Assembly: GCF_007827695.1 (NCBI RefSeq)
Contig: NZ_VITA01000002.1
Coordinates: 398,018-462,017, forward strand
Direction: 5' to 3'
DNA from: Sinorhizobium medicae
Lineage (GTDB): Bacteria > Pseudomonadota > Alphaproteobacteria > Rhizobiales > Rhizobiaceae
Length of the DNA stretch: 64,000 nucleotides
Shown: in pieces, positions 34,284 through 42,827 of the stretch
Position numbering within the stretch: the stretch's first letter is position 1
Layout: the number at the start of each line of letters is the position of its first letter
Notes under the pieces: model-generated
Seen by the model: only the letters and a program-made list of their open reading frames with translations
What the model was told of the DNA's origin: nothing
The model's database searches: none
Made by a program: the position numbers and the translations under genes

Positions 34284-34840
34284 GGCTTCGGTTCCTCCCT
34301 GCTGCGGCGGTAGTGGCGCCTCGCCTTGCTCCGGTTGCCGCAAACCGCCATGTCGCACCACGTCCTGCTCCGGTTGCGGCTGCGGTCTAGAAACAGCCAG
34401 GCGCAATTGGGGCATATCTTCAGGCGTCCTGGCTCCGGCCCGGAAATGAGGCCGAGCGCGGAATGGGCGGTAGCCACATCGAGTGGCGTGCCTTTGCCGG
34501 CGGGGGCCGGCTGGCGCAGGACGGCGGCGATCGCCTCGAGCAGGTCGGCGAGGAGATCGGGCCGGTCTTCCGTACGCACCAGCGCACGGAAATGGCGGTC
34601 CGTCGCTTCACGCAATCCGATGAACGCGTTTCGCCGCTCCAGCCGCGCGGGAATGAGCGGACCGAATCGTTTCCGTTCCGCGCCGTAGAGATTGGCCGCT
34701 CCGGCAAAGGCGTCGATCGCCGCCGGATCGTCGAAGCGATCGATCCGGCGCTCCGCATCGAAGCGCAGAACCACCGAATTGGCGACGTCGAGCGCCAGAG
34801 CGCCTCCTGAAAATCGATGTGCAGTCCAGGCAAAACCCAT
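34280..34840 (-). CDS. CGNR zinc-finger / ABATE-domain protein (putative transcriptional regulator)
   Basis: The 186-residue protein has an N-terminal ABATE-like domain (GGALALDVANSVV). Its C-terminal CGNR motif reads CPNCAWLFLDRSRNRSRTWC followed by AVCGNRSKARRHYRR, with four cysteines arranged to bind zinc. Proteins of this family are predicted stress-responsive transcription factors. ATG 34840 opens the domain; a longer reading runs into the palindromic repeat at 34853-34961 and is rejected. It is divergent from the LivH-like permease and overlaps the lipoprotein gene downstream. Confidence 0.88.
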   Translation of the reverse strand: MGFAWTAHRFSGGALALDVANSVVLRFDAERRIDRFDDPAAIDAFAGAANLYGAERKRFGPLIPARLERRNAFIGLREATDRHFRALVRTEDRPDLLADLLEAIAAVLRQPAPAGKGTPLDVATAHSALGLISGPEPGRLKICPNCAWLFLDRSRNRSRTWCDMAVCGNRSKARRHYRRSREEPKP

Positions 34841-34852
34841 GCATAAACCCCA

Positions 34853-34903
34853 GATCACGTTCACGCTTTCAGGTTGGATCGCCCTGAAAGCGTGAACGTG
34901 ATC
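34853..34903. repeat. perfect 21-bp inverted repeat (mosaic-element core)
   Basis: The arm at 34853-34873 (GATCACGTTCACGCTTTCAGG) is pairable at every base with 34883-34903 across a 9-bp loop. Together with the RIME-like arm at 34912-34961 it forms a composite rhizobial intergenic element. Confidence 0.75.
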
Positions 34904-34911
34904 GATACTGT

Positions 34912-34961
34912 TGGAGCGGGTTGCGGGTGGAAAGCCGCACGCATTTTTCCACATCGCTCCA
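34912..34961. repeat. RIME-like palindromic arm
   Basis: TGGAGCG at 34912-34918 pairs with CGCTCCA at 34955-34961. Read on the minus strand it aligns with the arms at 32226 and 50201 (GGAAAAATGCGTGCGG followed by CCCGC). Confidence 0.7.
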
Positions 34962-34972
34962 GGCCGAATTAC

Positions 34973-35000
34973 TAACTGGTAAAACCCAGTTTACCAGTTA
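34973..35000. promoter_or_regulatory. perfect operator-like palindrome upstream of the permease gene
   Basis: TAACTGGTAAA (34973-34983) is an exact inverted complement of TTTACCAGTTA (34990-35000) with a 6-bp spacer. The TGGTAAAACC core also resembles half-sites of GntR/FadR-type regulators. It ends 29 bp before the permease ATG, so a bound protein would be expected to block its promoter. The regulator could be the divergent CGNR protein or an unlinked factor. Confidence 0.6.
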
Positions 35001-35029
35001 TAGTGAGCTTGTCACTACGCGGATGAGCC

Positions 35030-35926
35030 ATGGCTTACTTTCTTCAGCAGATCGCCAATGCCGTGCCCGTGGCCGCGCTCTATGCGGCGCTCGCCTTCGG
35101 CTACGCGATAGCCTTTGCGGTTACCCGGCGGGCAGACCTGACCTATGGCGCACTATTTGCCTTCGCCGGGCAGATGTTCGTGCTGTTTGCAGATGTCGGC
35201 TGGAACCGGCTTTGGCTGGTGTTGCCGGCGGCACTGGGGCTCGGGGCGGCGGCGGCGCTGACATTCGGCATCGGTGCCGGTCTCATTGCCGGACGCTACA
35301 TAATGCGGCCGTTGGCATTCTCCTCAGCCAATGCGGTGGTCGTCGCCTCTCTAGGATGCCTGCTGGTGCTGATGGAAACGGCCCGGCTTGCCTCCGAAAC
35401 CAGGAGTTTGTGGCTGCCGCCTTTTCTGAACGGCGTGGTCGTGTTCTGGCCGAACCCCGCCTTTCCGGTCGCGCTGACGGTCGTCCAGCTCGTCAACACT
35501 GCACTCATGGTCACCCTTGTTGCCGGGGGGCACTGGCTGCTGACCCATTCCTATGCCGGCCGCTATTGGCGCGCTGTCTCGGAAGACCGCGAGGCTGCCG
35601 CACTTTGCGGTGTCGATCCGGGATCGGTTTACATCGCCGCCTATGGCGTGGCATCGCTGATCGCCGCTTTCTGCGGGATTCTCGCGGCATCCTATTACGG
35701 CAACATGGATTTCGGCACCGGCCTGACCTTCGGCGTCAAGGTCCTGTTCATTGCCGCCATCGGCGGGCAGACCGCGCCGCTATTCGCGGCCCTTGGCGCG
35801 GCCGGCATCGGCCTCATCGAAACGCTGTGGAGTGCCTATGGACCGATTCTCTGGCGGGATTTCGCCATATTCGGCTTCCTCGTCGTCGTGCTTGTGATAA
35901 CGCGCCGTGAAAAGTTCATTCCCTGA
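35030..35926 (+). CDS. orphan ABC transporter permease of the LivH (branched-chain amino acid) family
   Basis: The 298-residue inner-membrane protein has about eight hydrophobic segments. The N-terminal NAVPVAALYAALAFGYAIAF and the C-terminal FGVKVLFIAAIGGQTAPLFAA resemble LivH-type permeases. A cytoplasmic loop (AVSEDREAAALCGVD) corresponds to the ATPase-contact helix. No LivM, LivG, LivF or binding-protein gene is adjacent, so any partners must be unlinked. ATG 35030 is close behind a perfect 11-bp palindrome, suggesting tight regulation. It converges on moaE with 37 bp between stops. Confidence 0.85.
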   Translation: MAYFLQQIANAVPVAALYAALAFGYAIAFAVTRRADLTYGALFAFAGQMFVLFADVGWNRLWLVLPAALGLGAAAALTFGIGAGLIAGRYIMRPLAFSSANAVVVASLGCLLVLMETARLASETRSLWLPPFLNGVVVFWPNPAFPVALTVVQLVNTALMVTLVAGGHWLLTHSYAGRYWRAVSEDREAAALCGVDPGSVYIAAYGVASLIAAFCGILAASYYGNMDFGTGLTFGVKVLFIAAIGGQTAPLFAALGAAGIGLIETLWSAYGPILWRDFAIFGFLVVVLVITRREKFIP

Positions 35927-35963
35927 AGGCTGCAAACTTCGAGCGTGCTTGCGGACGGAAAGA

Positions 35964-36434
35964 TCACCCACGCGCCCAGCGATCGCGGGCGTCGTCGTCC
36001 GCATCCTTCGCGCTGATCCAATCGCCTGCGGAACCGTCGGTCCGATGTTCCTTCTTCCAGAAGGGAGCCGATGTCTTCAGGAAGTCCATGATGAAGTTTG
36101 CGCCGTCGAATGCCGCCTGCCGGTGGGGCGCGGCCGCGATCACCAGCACGATATTCGCGCCTGGCTCCATTCCGCCGAAGCGATGGATGGCGGTTGCCGC
36201 CTGCAGGCCGAAACGCTCTACCGCGTCCTGGCATATCCGCTCGATCTCAGCCTCCGCCATGCCGGGATAATGCTCGAGTTCGAGCGCGCTGAGCGCTCCG
36301 GCCTCGTCACGGCAAAGTCCCGAAAACGTGACCACCGCACCGATGTCCGTCCGGTCACGGCAAAGCGCAGCGATCTCGACGGCAATGTCGAAATCGTCGC
36401 GCTGTACGCGGATGTTTACGGGCGCGGGGGCCAT
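35964..36434 (-). CDS. moaE: molybdopterin synthase catalytic subunit
   Basis: MoaE, 156 residues, inserts two sulfurs from MoaD thiocarboxylate into cyclic pyranopterin monophosphate. Family features seen are VVTFSGLCRD, ALELEHYPGMAE, HRFGGMEPG and the catalytic-site segment SAPFWKKEH. It follows moaD with a 4-bp gap, forming a pgsA-moaD-moaE operon. Its product is needed by Mo enzymes such as the oxidoreductase at 44279. Confidence 0.96.
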   Translation of the reverse strand: MAPAPVNIRVQRDDFDIAVEIAALCRDRTDIGAVVTFSGLCRDEAGALSALELEHYPGMAEAEIERICQDAVERFGLQAATAIHRFGGMEPGANIVLVIAAAPHRQAAFDGANFIMDFLKTSAPFWKKEHRTDGSAGDWISAKDADDDARDRWARG

Positions 36435-36438
36435 GACA

Positions 36439-36699
36439 TCAGCCGCCCGTCATCGGCGGGAAAAGGGCGATTTCGCGGGCGCCGGCGATCGGCTCGCCGT
36501 GCTCCACATGTTCCTGGTTGATCGCCGCTCGGATGACGTTCTGGTGCTCGAATGCCGCGGCATACTCGCCGCCGCGGCTTTTCAGATGGTCGAGCAGGTC
36601 GGCGACGGTGACGACATCCGCCGGCAGTTCCAGTGTTTCTTCGGGCCGGCCGATGCGCTCGCGAACCCAGGAGAAGTAGACGAGGTTTACTGTGCTCAT
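36439..36699 (-). CDS. moaD: molybdopterin synthase sulfur carrier subunit
   Basis: This 86-residue ubiquitin-like sulfur carrier ends in the required Gly-Gly (PPMTGG), which is adenylated and thiocarboxylated by MoeB-type enzymes before sulfur donation in MoaE. The start overlaps the pgsA stop by 4 bp (ATGA). Confidence 0.95.
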   Translation of the reverse strand: MSTVNLVYFSWVRERIGRPEETLELPADVVTVADLLDHLKSRGGEYAAAFEHQNVIRAAINQEHVEHGEPIAGAREIALFPPMTGG

Positions 36700-37304
36700 T
36701 CGTTGACCACATGTTTGAGGCCGGCGCGGAAATAATCATAGCCGGTGTAGAGCGTGATGGCCGCTGCAAGCCACAGGAGCAGAATACCCGCTTCCGTTAC
36801 GTAGGGCACGATCTTATCGCCCGCGGGTCCCGCGAGGAGGAAAGCAATTGCGACCATCTGAATCGTCGTCTTCCATTTGGCGATCCGCGTCACCGGGACG
36901 CTGACCTTGAGGGCCGCGAGATATTCGCGAAGCCCCGAAACCAGGATCTCGCGGCACAGAATGATGATGGCGGCCCAGATCGACCAACCGGCGATTGTCC
37001 CGTCGGCGGCCACGAGCAGCAGGATCGACGCGACCAGCAGCTTGTCGGCGATCGGGTCGAGCATACGGCCGATATTGGAGGTCTGCTTCCATATACGGGC
37101 AAGATAGCCGTCGAAGAAGTCCGTGATCGAGGCCGTGACGAACAGGACGAGGGCGACCCAGCGCGCAAAGTCGGAACTGTGAAGCCGACCCTCGACGAAG
37201 AAGCAGAAGACGATCAGCGGCACGATCAGGATACGGAAATAAGTCAGCAGATTCGGGATGCTATAGGCGATTGGCGTTGGCATGGATTCGGTTTCTCTGG
37301 ACAC
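36696..37304 (-). CDS. pgsA: CDP-diacylglycerol-glycerol-3-phosphate 3-phosphatidyltransferase
   Basis: The 202-residue inner-membrane enzyme makes phosphatidylglycerol phosphate. The CDP-alcohol phosphatidyltransferase signature is complete: TDFFDGYLAR, then GRMLDPIADK, with the four Asp residues in place (about residues 68-93). Several membrane helices follow. GTG 37304 is preceded by GAGGGA at good spacing, while ATG 37283 would also give a plausible start. It leads the pgsA-moaD-moaE group; uvrC and pgsA are separated by 231 bp with a repeat. Confidence 0.94.
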   Translation of the reverse strand: MSRETESMPTPIAYSIPNLLTYFRILIVPLIVFCFFVEGRLHSSDFARWVALVLFVTASITDFFDGYLARIWKQTSNIGRMLDPIADKLLVASILLLVAADGTIAGWSIWAAIIILCREILVSGLREYLAALKVSVPVTRIAKWKTTIQMVAIAFLLAGPAGDKIVPYVTEAGILLLWLAAAITLYTGYDYFRAGLKHVVNE

Positions 37305-37361
37305 GACAGTCCCTCATTTCCCGCGATCTGGGGTCATCGGCGCGATCGAATTTAGTGGTCG

Positions 37362-37410
37362 AAGCGGGATGCGGGCGGAAATGCCGAACGCGTTTCCTCA
37401 TCCCCTCCGG
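37362..37410. repeat. degenerate RIME-like palindromic arm
   Basis: The segment starting AAGCGGGATGCGGGCGGAAA and ending CGTTTCCTCATCCCCTCC aligns with the arms at 50201 and 32226 but has lost part of the dyad symmetry. It sits between uvrC and pgsA. Confidence 0.55.
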
Positions 37411-37506
37411 GTTCAGCAGTACAGAATGACTTTGCGACCATAAGGTCAACAGATCATTGCGTCACGCCTGTCATATTTGGCGGATTTCGCCTGAACGCAG
37501 TCTGAA

Positions 37507-37532
37507 CCGCACCGCTTTCTTTTGCGGTACGG
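37507..37532 (-). terminator. hairpin downstream of uvrC (possible terminator)
   Basis: CCGCACCGC (37507-37515) pairs with GCGGTACGG (37524-37532) with one mismatch and an 8-base loop, starting 3 bp after the uvrC stop. There is no T run on the transcript side, so intrinsic termination is uncertain. Confidence 0.4.
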
Positions 37533-37535
37533 TCG

Positions 37536-39560
37536 TCATTTGGCGGCGTCCTCGTGGAAATGTTCATAGACGATACGCGCTACCGTTTCTGAGATGCCGC
37601 TTACCGACATCAGGTCGTTGATACCGGCGCGGGAAACAGCCTTCGCAGTTCCAAAATGGGTGAGGAGCGCGCGTTTGCGCGTCGGCCCGATTCCGGCGAT
37701 CTCGTCGAGCGGGTTCCGGACCATTTCCTTCTTTCGGCGCGCCCGGTGCGAACCGATGGCGAAACGGTGCGCCTCGTCGCGCAGCCTCTGGATGAAGTAG
37801 AGGACGGGGTCGCGCGGCGGCAGCGTGAAGCCTTCCCGGCCCGAAGCGAAGAAGCGCTCCCGGCCGGCGTCTCGGTCGACCCCTTTGGCGACGCCGATCG
37901 CCGTCACGCAATCCTCGATTCCGAGTTCCCCGAGAATGGTGCGAACGGCGGTCATCTGGCCCTGGCCGCCGTCGATCAGGATGACGTCGGGCCACGCCGG
38001 GAAGCCGGCATCCTCACCCGGCTCCGCGGCCCGATCCGGCTTGCCCTCTTCTTTCAGGAGGCGAGAGAAGCGCCGCGTCATGACCTCACGCATCATTCCG
38101 AAATCGTCACCCGGCGTAATGTCGGTCGATCGAATGTTGAACTTGCGGTACTGGCCTTTGACGAAACCCTCCGGGCCGGCAACGACCATGCCGCCCACCG
38201 CGTTGGTGCCCATGATATGCGAGTTGTCGTAGATTTCGATGCGGCGCGGCACGTAAGGGAGCTGGAACGTGGCGGCGAAGCCTTCGAGCAGGCGCTCCTG
38301 CGAAGCAGTCTCCGCGAGCTTGCGACCATGCGCCTCGCGGGCATTGCCGAGTGCATGCTCGACGAGGTCCTTCTTCTCTCCGCGCTGCGGCACCAGGATT
38401 GAGACCTTGTAGCCGGATTTCTCGCTCAGCGCCTGGGCAAGCAGATCCTGTTCGTCGACAGTTGCGCAGAGCAGGATCTGCCGCGGACAGGGCTTGTCGT
38501 CGTAAAACTGGGCGAGAAAGGCGCTGAGCACCTCGGCGGGCGTAAGCGATGGGTCCGCCTTTGGAAAATAGGCGCGGTTGCCCCAGTTCTGCCCCGTCCG
38601 GAAGAAAAACACCTGAATGCAGGAGATGCCGCCTTCGTGGTGGATGGCGAACACATCCGCTTCCTCGACGCCGGCCGGGTTGATGCCCTGGTGGCTCTGG
38701 ACGTGGCTGAGCGCTGCCAGTCGGTCGCGGTAAAGTGCCGCACGCTCGAAATCGAGGTTCTCAGACGCTTCGGACATGGCGGTGGCGATGGTCGCCTTCA
38801 CTGCCTGGCTCTTGCCGGAGAGAAAGTCCTTGGCCTCGCTGACCAGCTCCGCATAGTCGTCATCGCTGATCTCGTTGGTGCAAGGCGCCGAACAGCGTTT
38901 GATCTGGTGGAGCAGACAGGGGCGCGTGCGTGTCTCGAATACGCTGTCTGTGCAGGTTCTGAGCAAAAAAGCACGTTGCAGCGAGTTGATCGTTCGCCCG
39001 ACTGCTCCGGCGGATGCGAAGGGGCCGAAATAATCGCCCTTGCGGCTGCGCGCACCGCGATGCTTGTAGAGGGCCGGCGCACGCGTATCGCCTGTCAAGA
39101 CAATGTAGGGAAACGATTTGTCGTCCCGCAAAAGCACGTTGAAGCGCGGGCGCAGGCGCTTGATGAGGTTTGCTTCCAGAAGCAGCGCCTCGATCTCGGT
39201 CCGCGTCGTCACGAATTCCATGTTCGCGGTCTCGCGAACCATGCGGGCGATGCGGTTGGAGTGGCCGCGCCCCTGGGCGTAGCTGCTCACCCGCTTCTTC
39301 AGGCTGCGGGCCTTGCCGACATAGAGCACGTCGCCGGCCTCGTTGAGCATGCGGTAAACGCCGGGGCCGTTTGGCAGAACCTTGACGAAGGCCTGTATGA
39401 GTTCGGCGCCCTTGAGGCCCGCCACTTCCGGCCGGCCTTCGGCCCACCCGATTGCTGGTGCCGGCGCTTCGGCCTCATTCACTTCGATGAGATCGTCTTC
39501 GTCCTCGGTTTCGTTGCCGTCGTAGAGGATGCCGCCATCCGTGGGCGTCTGCCCGTTCAT
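37536..39560 (-). CDS. uvrC: excinuclease ABC subunit C
   Basis: The 674-residue UvrC makes both incisions during nucleotide-excision repair. After a non-conserved acidic N-terminal extension of about 50 residues comes the GIY-YIG nuclease domain ([19 protein letters not shown]). A Cys-containing region ([19 protein letters not shown]), the UvrB-binding segment, the RNase H-like C-terminal nuclease ([15 protein letters not shown], then LIDGGQGQ) and tandem helix-hairpin-helix motifs at the end follow. Its start overlaps the SDR gene stop by 4 bp. Confidence 0.97.
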   Translation of the reverse strand: MNGQTPTDGGILYDGNETEDEDDLIEVNEAEAPAPAIGWAEGRPEVAGLKGAELIQAFVKVLPNGPGVYRMLNEAGDVLYVGKARSLKKRVSSYAQGRGHSNRIARMVRETANMEFVTTRTEIEALLLEANLIKRLRPRFNVLLRDDKSFPYIVLTGDTRAPALYKHRGARSRKGDYFGPFASAGAVGRTINSLQRAFLLRTCTDSVFETRTRPCLLHQIKRCSAPCTNEISDDDYAELVSEAKDFLSGKSQAVKATIATAMSEASENLDFERAALYRDRLAALSHVQSHQGINPAGVEEADVFAIHHEGGISCIQVFFFRTGQNWGNRAYFPKADPSLTPAEVLSAFLAQFYDDKPCPRQILLCATVDEQDLLAQALSEKSGYKVSILVPQRGEKKDLVEHALGNAREAHGRKLAETASQERLLEGFAATFQLPYVPRRIEIYDNSHIMGTNAVGGMVVAGPEGFVKGQYRKFNIRSTDITPGDDFGMMREVMTRRFSRLLKEEGKPDRAAEPGEDAGFPAWPDVILIDGGQGQMTAVRTILGELGIEDCVTAIGVAKGVDRDAGRERFFASGREGFTLPPRDPVLYFIQRLRDEAHRFAIGSHRARRKKEMVRNPLDEIAGIGPTRKRALLTHFGTAKAVSRAGINDLMSVSGISETVARIVYEHFHEDAAK

Positions 39561-40321
39561 TCCACTATCTCCCTGATATCAGGCGTCTCCCATGCGAGGT
39601 GCTGGCCCCCGTCCAGCGCGATCATCTGTCCGGTGATCGACGGCGTGTCGAAAAGGAAGCGGATCGCACGTCCGAACTCATCGAGCGCCGGACCGCGCCT
39701 GAGGATCAGCGCCTCGACCTGCGCCTGGAAATCGCGAGGGTCCTGCCGATCGTTCGGCAGCGTCGGGCCAGGCCCGATGCCATTGACGCGAATTTCGGGT
39801 GCGAGCGCCTGGGCCATGGTCTGGGTTGCCGTCCACAGCGCCGACTTGGACAGCATATAGGAATAAAAGCGCGGATTTGGAGACCATACGCGCTGATCGA
39901 TGACATTGACGATGAGACCGGAGACGTCGGCCTGCCGTTGCTGGGCAAAATCGCGCGCAAGCAGGGAGGGGGCTTTGACATGAAGGGCGAAGTGCCGTTC
40001 CCACACCGCTTCGTCGAACTCGGCGATGCTGTCCTTGTTGAACACCGAGGCATTATTGACCAGAAGATCCAGCGGACCGATCGAGCCGGTTGCCTCGGCA
40101 ACGAGCCTGGAGACGGCACCGATTTCGGTAAGATCAGCCCTGAGAGCGATGGCCTTGGCGCCGCTCCCTCTAAGACTCGCCGCAAGCGCCTCCGCCTCGG
40201 CGAAAGACCCGTTGGCGTGAATGGCGACCGCGAAACCATGCGTCGCCAGATCCTCGACTATTGCCCTGCCGATGCGTCGCGCACCGCCGGTAACGAGCGC
40301 CGCCTTGAGTGTCCTTTTCAA
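39557..40321 (-). CDS. short-chain dehydrogenase/reductase, pteridine-reductase (FolM)-like
   Basis: The 254-residue SDR has an N-terminal cofactor motif TGGARRIG. The Arg in this position is characteristic of NADPH-dependent FolM/PTR1-type reductases. It continues with LVNNASVF and a YMLSK catalytic YxxxK motif near residue 163. It is possibly a dihydromonapterin/dihydrofolate reductase, but substrate assignment rests on the glycine-rich motif alone. It is the promoter-proximal gene of an SDR-uvrC pair with ATGA overlap. Confidence 0.82.
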   Translation of the reverse strand: MKRTLKAALVTGGARRIGRAIVEDLATHGFAVAIHANGSFAEAEALAASLRGSGAKAIALRADLTEIGAVSRLVAEATGSIGPLDLLVNNASVFNKDSIAEFDEAVWERHFALHVKAPSLLARDFAQQRQADVSGLIVNVIDQRVWSPNPRFYSYMLSKSALWTATQTMAQALAPEIRVNGIGPGPTLPNDRQDPRDFQAQVEALILRRGPALDEFGRAIRFLFDTPSITGQMIALDGGQHLAWETPDIREIVE

Positions 40322-40450
40322 CGTTCCGTCCCGTTCTTCGAATCCTGCTTCCGTGCCGGAGAAGATATAGGCTCGAAACGTTGGCTGAAACTCTCGTCGG
40401 ACGATTCATTTCTGAAAAATTAATGAGAAGCGCGTAATTTGCATTAGTTT

Positions 40451-40479
40451 TTGACTCTATAGTATATCTTTGGTTAATC
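40451..40479 (+). promoter_or_regulatory. candidate promoter of the RopB-like gene
   Basis: TTGACT at 40451-40456 is followed after 17 bp by TTAATC at 40474-40479. The -35 is close to the rhizobial CTTGAC consensus; the -10 is weak. The surrounding A+T-rich tract would suit a strongly expressed porin, with a transcript leader of about 200 nt. Confidence 0.4.
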
Positions 40480-40628
40480 TTGAAATGTGGTTAATAAATC
40501 TCCTGTGTCTGCGATGCAACATCCCAATTCGGACGCGCTGCTGCCACTAAAATTTCACATTTTGGCTCTTGAGATTCCTCATTTCCTGATCAATTTCGGG
40601 TCAACCGGGCGGGTTAAATTGCAGATGT

Positions 40629-40666
40629 CCGGTGTTCCGCTGAGAACAACTATAACGGAACGCCGG
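40629..40666 (+). promoter_or_regulatory. stem-loop in the 5' leader of the RopB-like gene
   Basis: CCGGTGTTCCG (40629-40639) pairs at ten of eleven positions with CGGAACGCCGG (40656-40666) around a 16-base loop. The hairpin ends shortly before the strong ribosome-binding site AAGGAG (40672-40677). By position it could stabilise the mRNA or be an sRNA/Hfq target. Confidence 0.5.
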
Positions 40667-40683
40667 TTCGAAAGGAGAATAGT

Positions 40684-41322
40684 ATGCGTATGCTCACCAC
40701 CACTCTCATGGCCTCGGCCATGGCCCTCGTTGCCTTCCAGGCCGCCCACGCCGCTGACGTGGTCGACGAAATTCCGGCTGCTCCGGCTGCCGAATATACC
40801 GAACCGGCAGTTCGGAACTGGTCGGGCGCCTATGTCGGGGGCACCATCGACTGGCACCATGGCGAGGCCGATGCGACCGGCAACAACAAATCGGTCGGAA
40901 CTGGCGGCGGCCTCTATGGCGGCTACAACGTTCAGGATGGCCAAATGGTTTATGGCGGTGAGGCCGACATCAACTACACCGGCAACGACTCGCATTCGAG
41001 CGGCCGTCGAGTCCAGCAGGGGCTCAACGGCTCGGTTCGCGCCCGCGTCGGTGTCGATGTGAATCCGGTCCTCGTCTACGGCACGGCCGGCGTCGCCCTC
41101 GGCAACGCCGAGCTCAAGACGCCTGCGGGCTCCGACGACAAGACGCTGGTCGGCTGGACGGCCGGCGTCGGCGCCGAGACCTTCGTCACCGACAACATCA
41201 CGGCGCGCGCCGAATACCGTTACACGGATTACGGTTCGAAGGACTTCCGCACCGGCGGCACGACGATCTCGTCCGGCTATGACGAGCACGCCGTCAAGCT
41301 CGGTATGGGCGTCAAGTTCTGA
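40684..41322 (+). CDS. outer-membrane beta-barrel protein of the RopB/Omp25 family
   Basis: The 212-residue protein has a signal peptide cut after AAHAAD. An 8-stranded-barrel-type mature domain with glycine/aromatic-rich strands follows (WSGAYVGG, GGGLYGGYN, LVYGTAGVAL). The C-terminus YDEHAVKLGMGVKF ends in Phe as expected for BAM recognition. It belongs to the small OmpA/Omp25/RopB porin-like family, which is abundant in rhizobial envelopes. AAGGAGAATAGT precedes the ATG. A strong terminator follows at once. Confidence 0.9.
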   Translation: MRMLTTTLMASAMALVAFQAAHAADVVDEIPAAPAAEYTEPAVRNWSGAYVGGTIDWHHGEADATGNNKSVGTGGGLYGGYNVQDGQMVYGGEADINYTGNDSHSSGRRVQQGLNGSVRARVGVDVNPVLVYGTAGVALGNAELKTPAGSDDKTLVGWTAGVGAETFVTDNITARAEYRYTDYGSKDFRTGGTTISSGYDEHAVKLGMGVKF

Positions 41323-41344
41323 TCCGTATCAAAGGATCCTAAAA

Positions 41345-41374
41345 AAAGGCCGGGGCGACCCGGCCTTTCTTTTT
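41345..41374 (+). terminator. rho-independent terminator of the RopB-like gene
   Basis: The perfect 10-bp stem AAAGGCCGGG (41345-41354) / CCCGGCCTTT (41359-41368) has loop GCGA and is followed by CTTTTT. It lies 22 bp after the stop codon, and its A-rich left flank also permits termination of leftward transcripts. Confidence 0.9.
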
Positions 41375-41410
41375 GCGGTGGGGCTGATAAGCGATGAAGT
41401 TTTTAGGCTT

Positions 41411-42001
41411 TCAGGCCTTGAACTTGGCATGATCCGGGAAGTGCTTCTCGAATTTGGCAGGCCAGTTCTTGAGCTTGGGCCGTCCCTTCTGCCATTCGCC
41501 CGCGAAGCGCAGGTCAAGGTAGCGCAGTGTGGCTGCGAGCGCGAAATGTCCGGCATTGAGCTTGCTTCCAGTCTTGGGCAGGTTGGTCTCGAGATAGTCG
41601 AGACCCCGTTCGACCTTTTCCCATTGCCGGTCGATCCAGGGCTGATGCACCTTCTCAGGCGGGTGGAAGCGTTTTTCGTAGACGACTGCCAGGAGGCAGT
41701 CGCAAATCCCGTCGCAGAGCGCCTCCAAGATCTCGATTGCCGTGCGCTTCTCGGAATTTTTCGGATAAAGTTTACCCTTCGTCTCACGATCGATGAAATG
41801 CATGATCGCCCGGCTGTCATAGATCGCGCGACCGTCTTCGGTGACCAGCGTCGGGATTTTCCCCAGCGGATTGCTGTCGATCAGTTCCGGTGGATTGGCG
41901 TTGGTTTCCGTCAGAACGCTGTCGACAGAAAACCCCGCATGATGAGCGGCCATACGGACCTTGTTCGAATAGGGCGAGGCGGGCGAGTAGAGAATCTTCA
42001 T
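41411..42001 (-). CDS. glutathione S-transferase family protein
   Basis: The 196-residue protein has an N-terminal thioredoxin-like domain starting MKILYSPASPYSNKVRM, the cis-Pro segment GKIPTLVTEDG and YDSRAIMHFID. A helical C-terminal domain follows. The SPYSNK region corresponds to the glutathione-activating Ser/Tyr site. ATG 42001 is used because GGAAAG lies 8 nt upstream. Substrate unknown. Confidence 0.88.
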   Translation of the reverse strand: MKILYSPASPYSNKVRMAAHHAGFSVDSVLTETNANPPELIDSNPLGKIPTLVTEDGRAIYDSRAIMHFIDRETKGKLYPKNSEKRTAIEILEALCDGICDCLLAVVYEKRFHPPEKVHQPWIDRQWEKVERGLDYLETNLPKTGSKLNAGHFALAATLRYLDLRFAGEWQKGRPKLKNWPAKFEKHFPDHAKFKA

Positions 42002-42015
42002 TCGATGTCTTTCCA

Positions 42016-42774
42016 TCATGGTGCTGGAGGCAGCAAGACCGAGTCTCGTCTGCAGGCCTGTCGGTCTACTTGAGGGCAGGGCCTGAATTTCAGCTCCTTA
42101 TCGAAGCAGACCCTAATTTCTTCGAGCAGCCTGCCTTCGCAGGTAACAGCGATCGCGTCGCTCGTCATCCCGGAATTGCTTTCCCTGAAGGCGGCTTCGA
42201 TCGCCGGAACGGAGAGGGTCGTCGAGCCGGCCGCACCCATCAACTCCGGAGGAATGACGAGTCTCTCACGGGCGGCCCGGGTGACAGCGAAATAATCGCT
42301 CTGGCTGAGGCCGGAGCAGGTACCGTGTTTGCGCCACTGGTGGCCGATCAGGCCCATCGAGGGAATGAGATCGAAATATTGCCGGCCGAGCGATTCCGGC
42401 ACGCGGTCGGACTGCCGGGTCCGGCAATATTCCGGATATCCGCTTTCCTCCTGAGGCCAGAGACCATGCACGATCAGACCATGTCCGCTGCCGTCTTCGC
42501 ATTGGCCGGACTTGCCTTTTGGGTCGTTGGCGCCGCACCAAGTCGGCGACCAGGAAAGGGAAAGGACATAGAAGTCGAAACCCTTGCCGACGGGCATATT
42601 CGCGGTTGCCGCAATGCTGCCGGCATCGTTTGGCGCCTTCGGCGGTGCCTGGCTGCCTTCTTCATTGCTACAGCCGCAAATGGTGGCAAGGGCAACGATC
42701 GCCGGCAACAGGCCGAAGCGCATCGCGTTCGATCGGGATCGTACGCCGCGCGTCAGGTCTCTGTACTCGCGCAT
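42016..42774 (-). CDS. ribonuclease T2 family protein (exported, possible lipoprotein)
   Basis: The protein shows both catalytic RNase T2 signatures, HGLIVHGLWPQ (CAS I) and WRKHGTCSG (CAS II), so the two active-site histidines are present. An N-terminal hydrophobic segment (MRFGLLPAIVALATICGC) is a signal peptide and may end in a lipobox-like Cys. Such enzymes degrade RNA in the periplasm or outside. Two starts are possible, 42774 (252 residues) and 42723 (235 residues), neither with a clear ribosome-binding site. The small exported protein at 42828 lies directly upstream. Confidence 0.88.
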   Translation of the reverse strand: MREYRDLTRGVRSRSNAMRFGLLPAIVALATICGCSNEEGSQAPPKAPNDAGSIAATANMPVGKGFDFYVLSLSWSPTWCGANDPKGKSGQCEDGSGHGLIVHGLWPQEESGYPEYCRTRQSDRVPESLGRQYFDLIPSMGLIGHQWRKHGTCSGLSQSDYFAVTRAARERLVIPPELMGAAGSTTLSVPAIEAAFRESNSGMTSDAIAVTCEGRLLEEIRVCFDKELKFRPCPQVDRQACRRDSVLLPPAP

Positions 42775-42827
42775 TCCGTCATCAACACCACTGAGTACTT
42801 TGGACGGACATGCATTGGCTGCCGCAA

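Larger units (their letters stand above)
40322..40683. other. SDR / RopB-like divergent intergenic region
   Basis: This 362-bp region is distinctly A+T-richer than its surroundings between about 40400 and 40600. It should hold promoters for both the SDR-uvrC pair and the outer-membrane protein gene. It includes a candidate promoter (40451-40479) and a stem-loop in the probable 5' leader (40629-40666). No coding ORF with good codon bias is seen. Confidence 0.55.

Noticed and set aside
34841..34954. N-terminal extension of the CGNR protein to an upstream ATG
   Set aside because: The extra codons are entirely the palindromic repeat at 34853-34961, and there is no ribosome-binding site.
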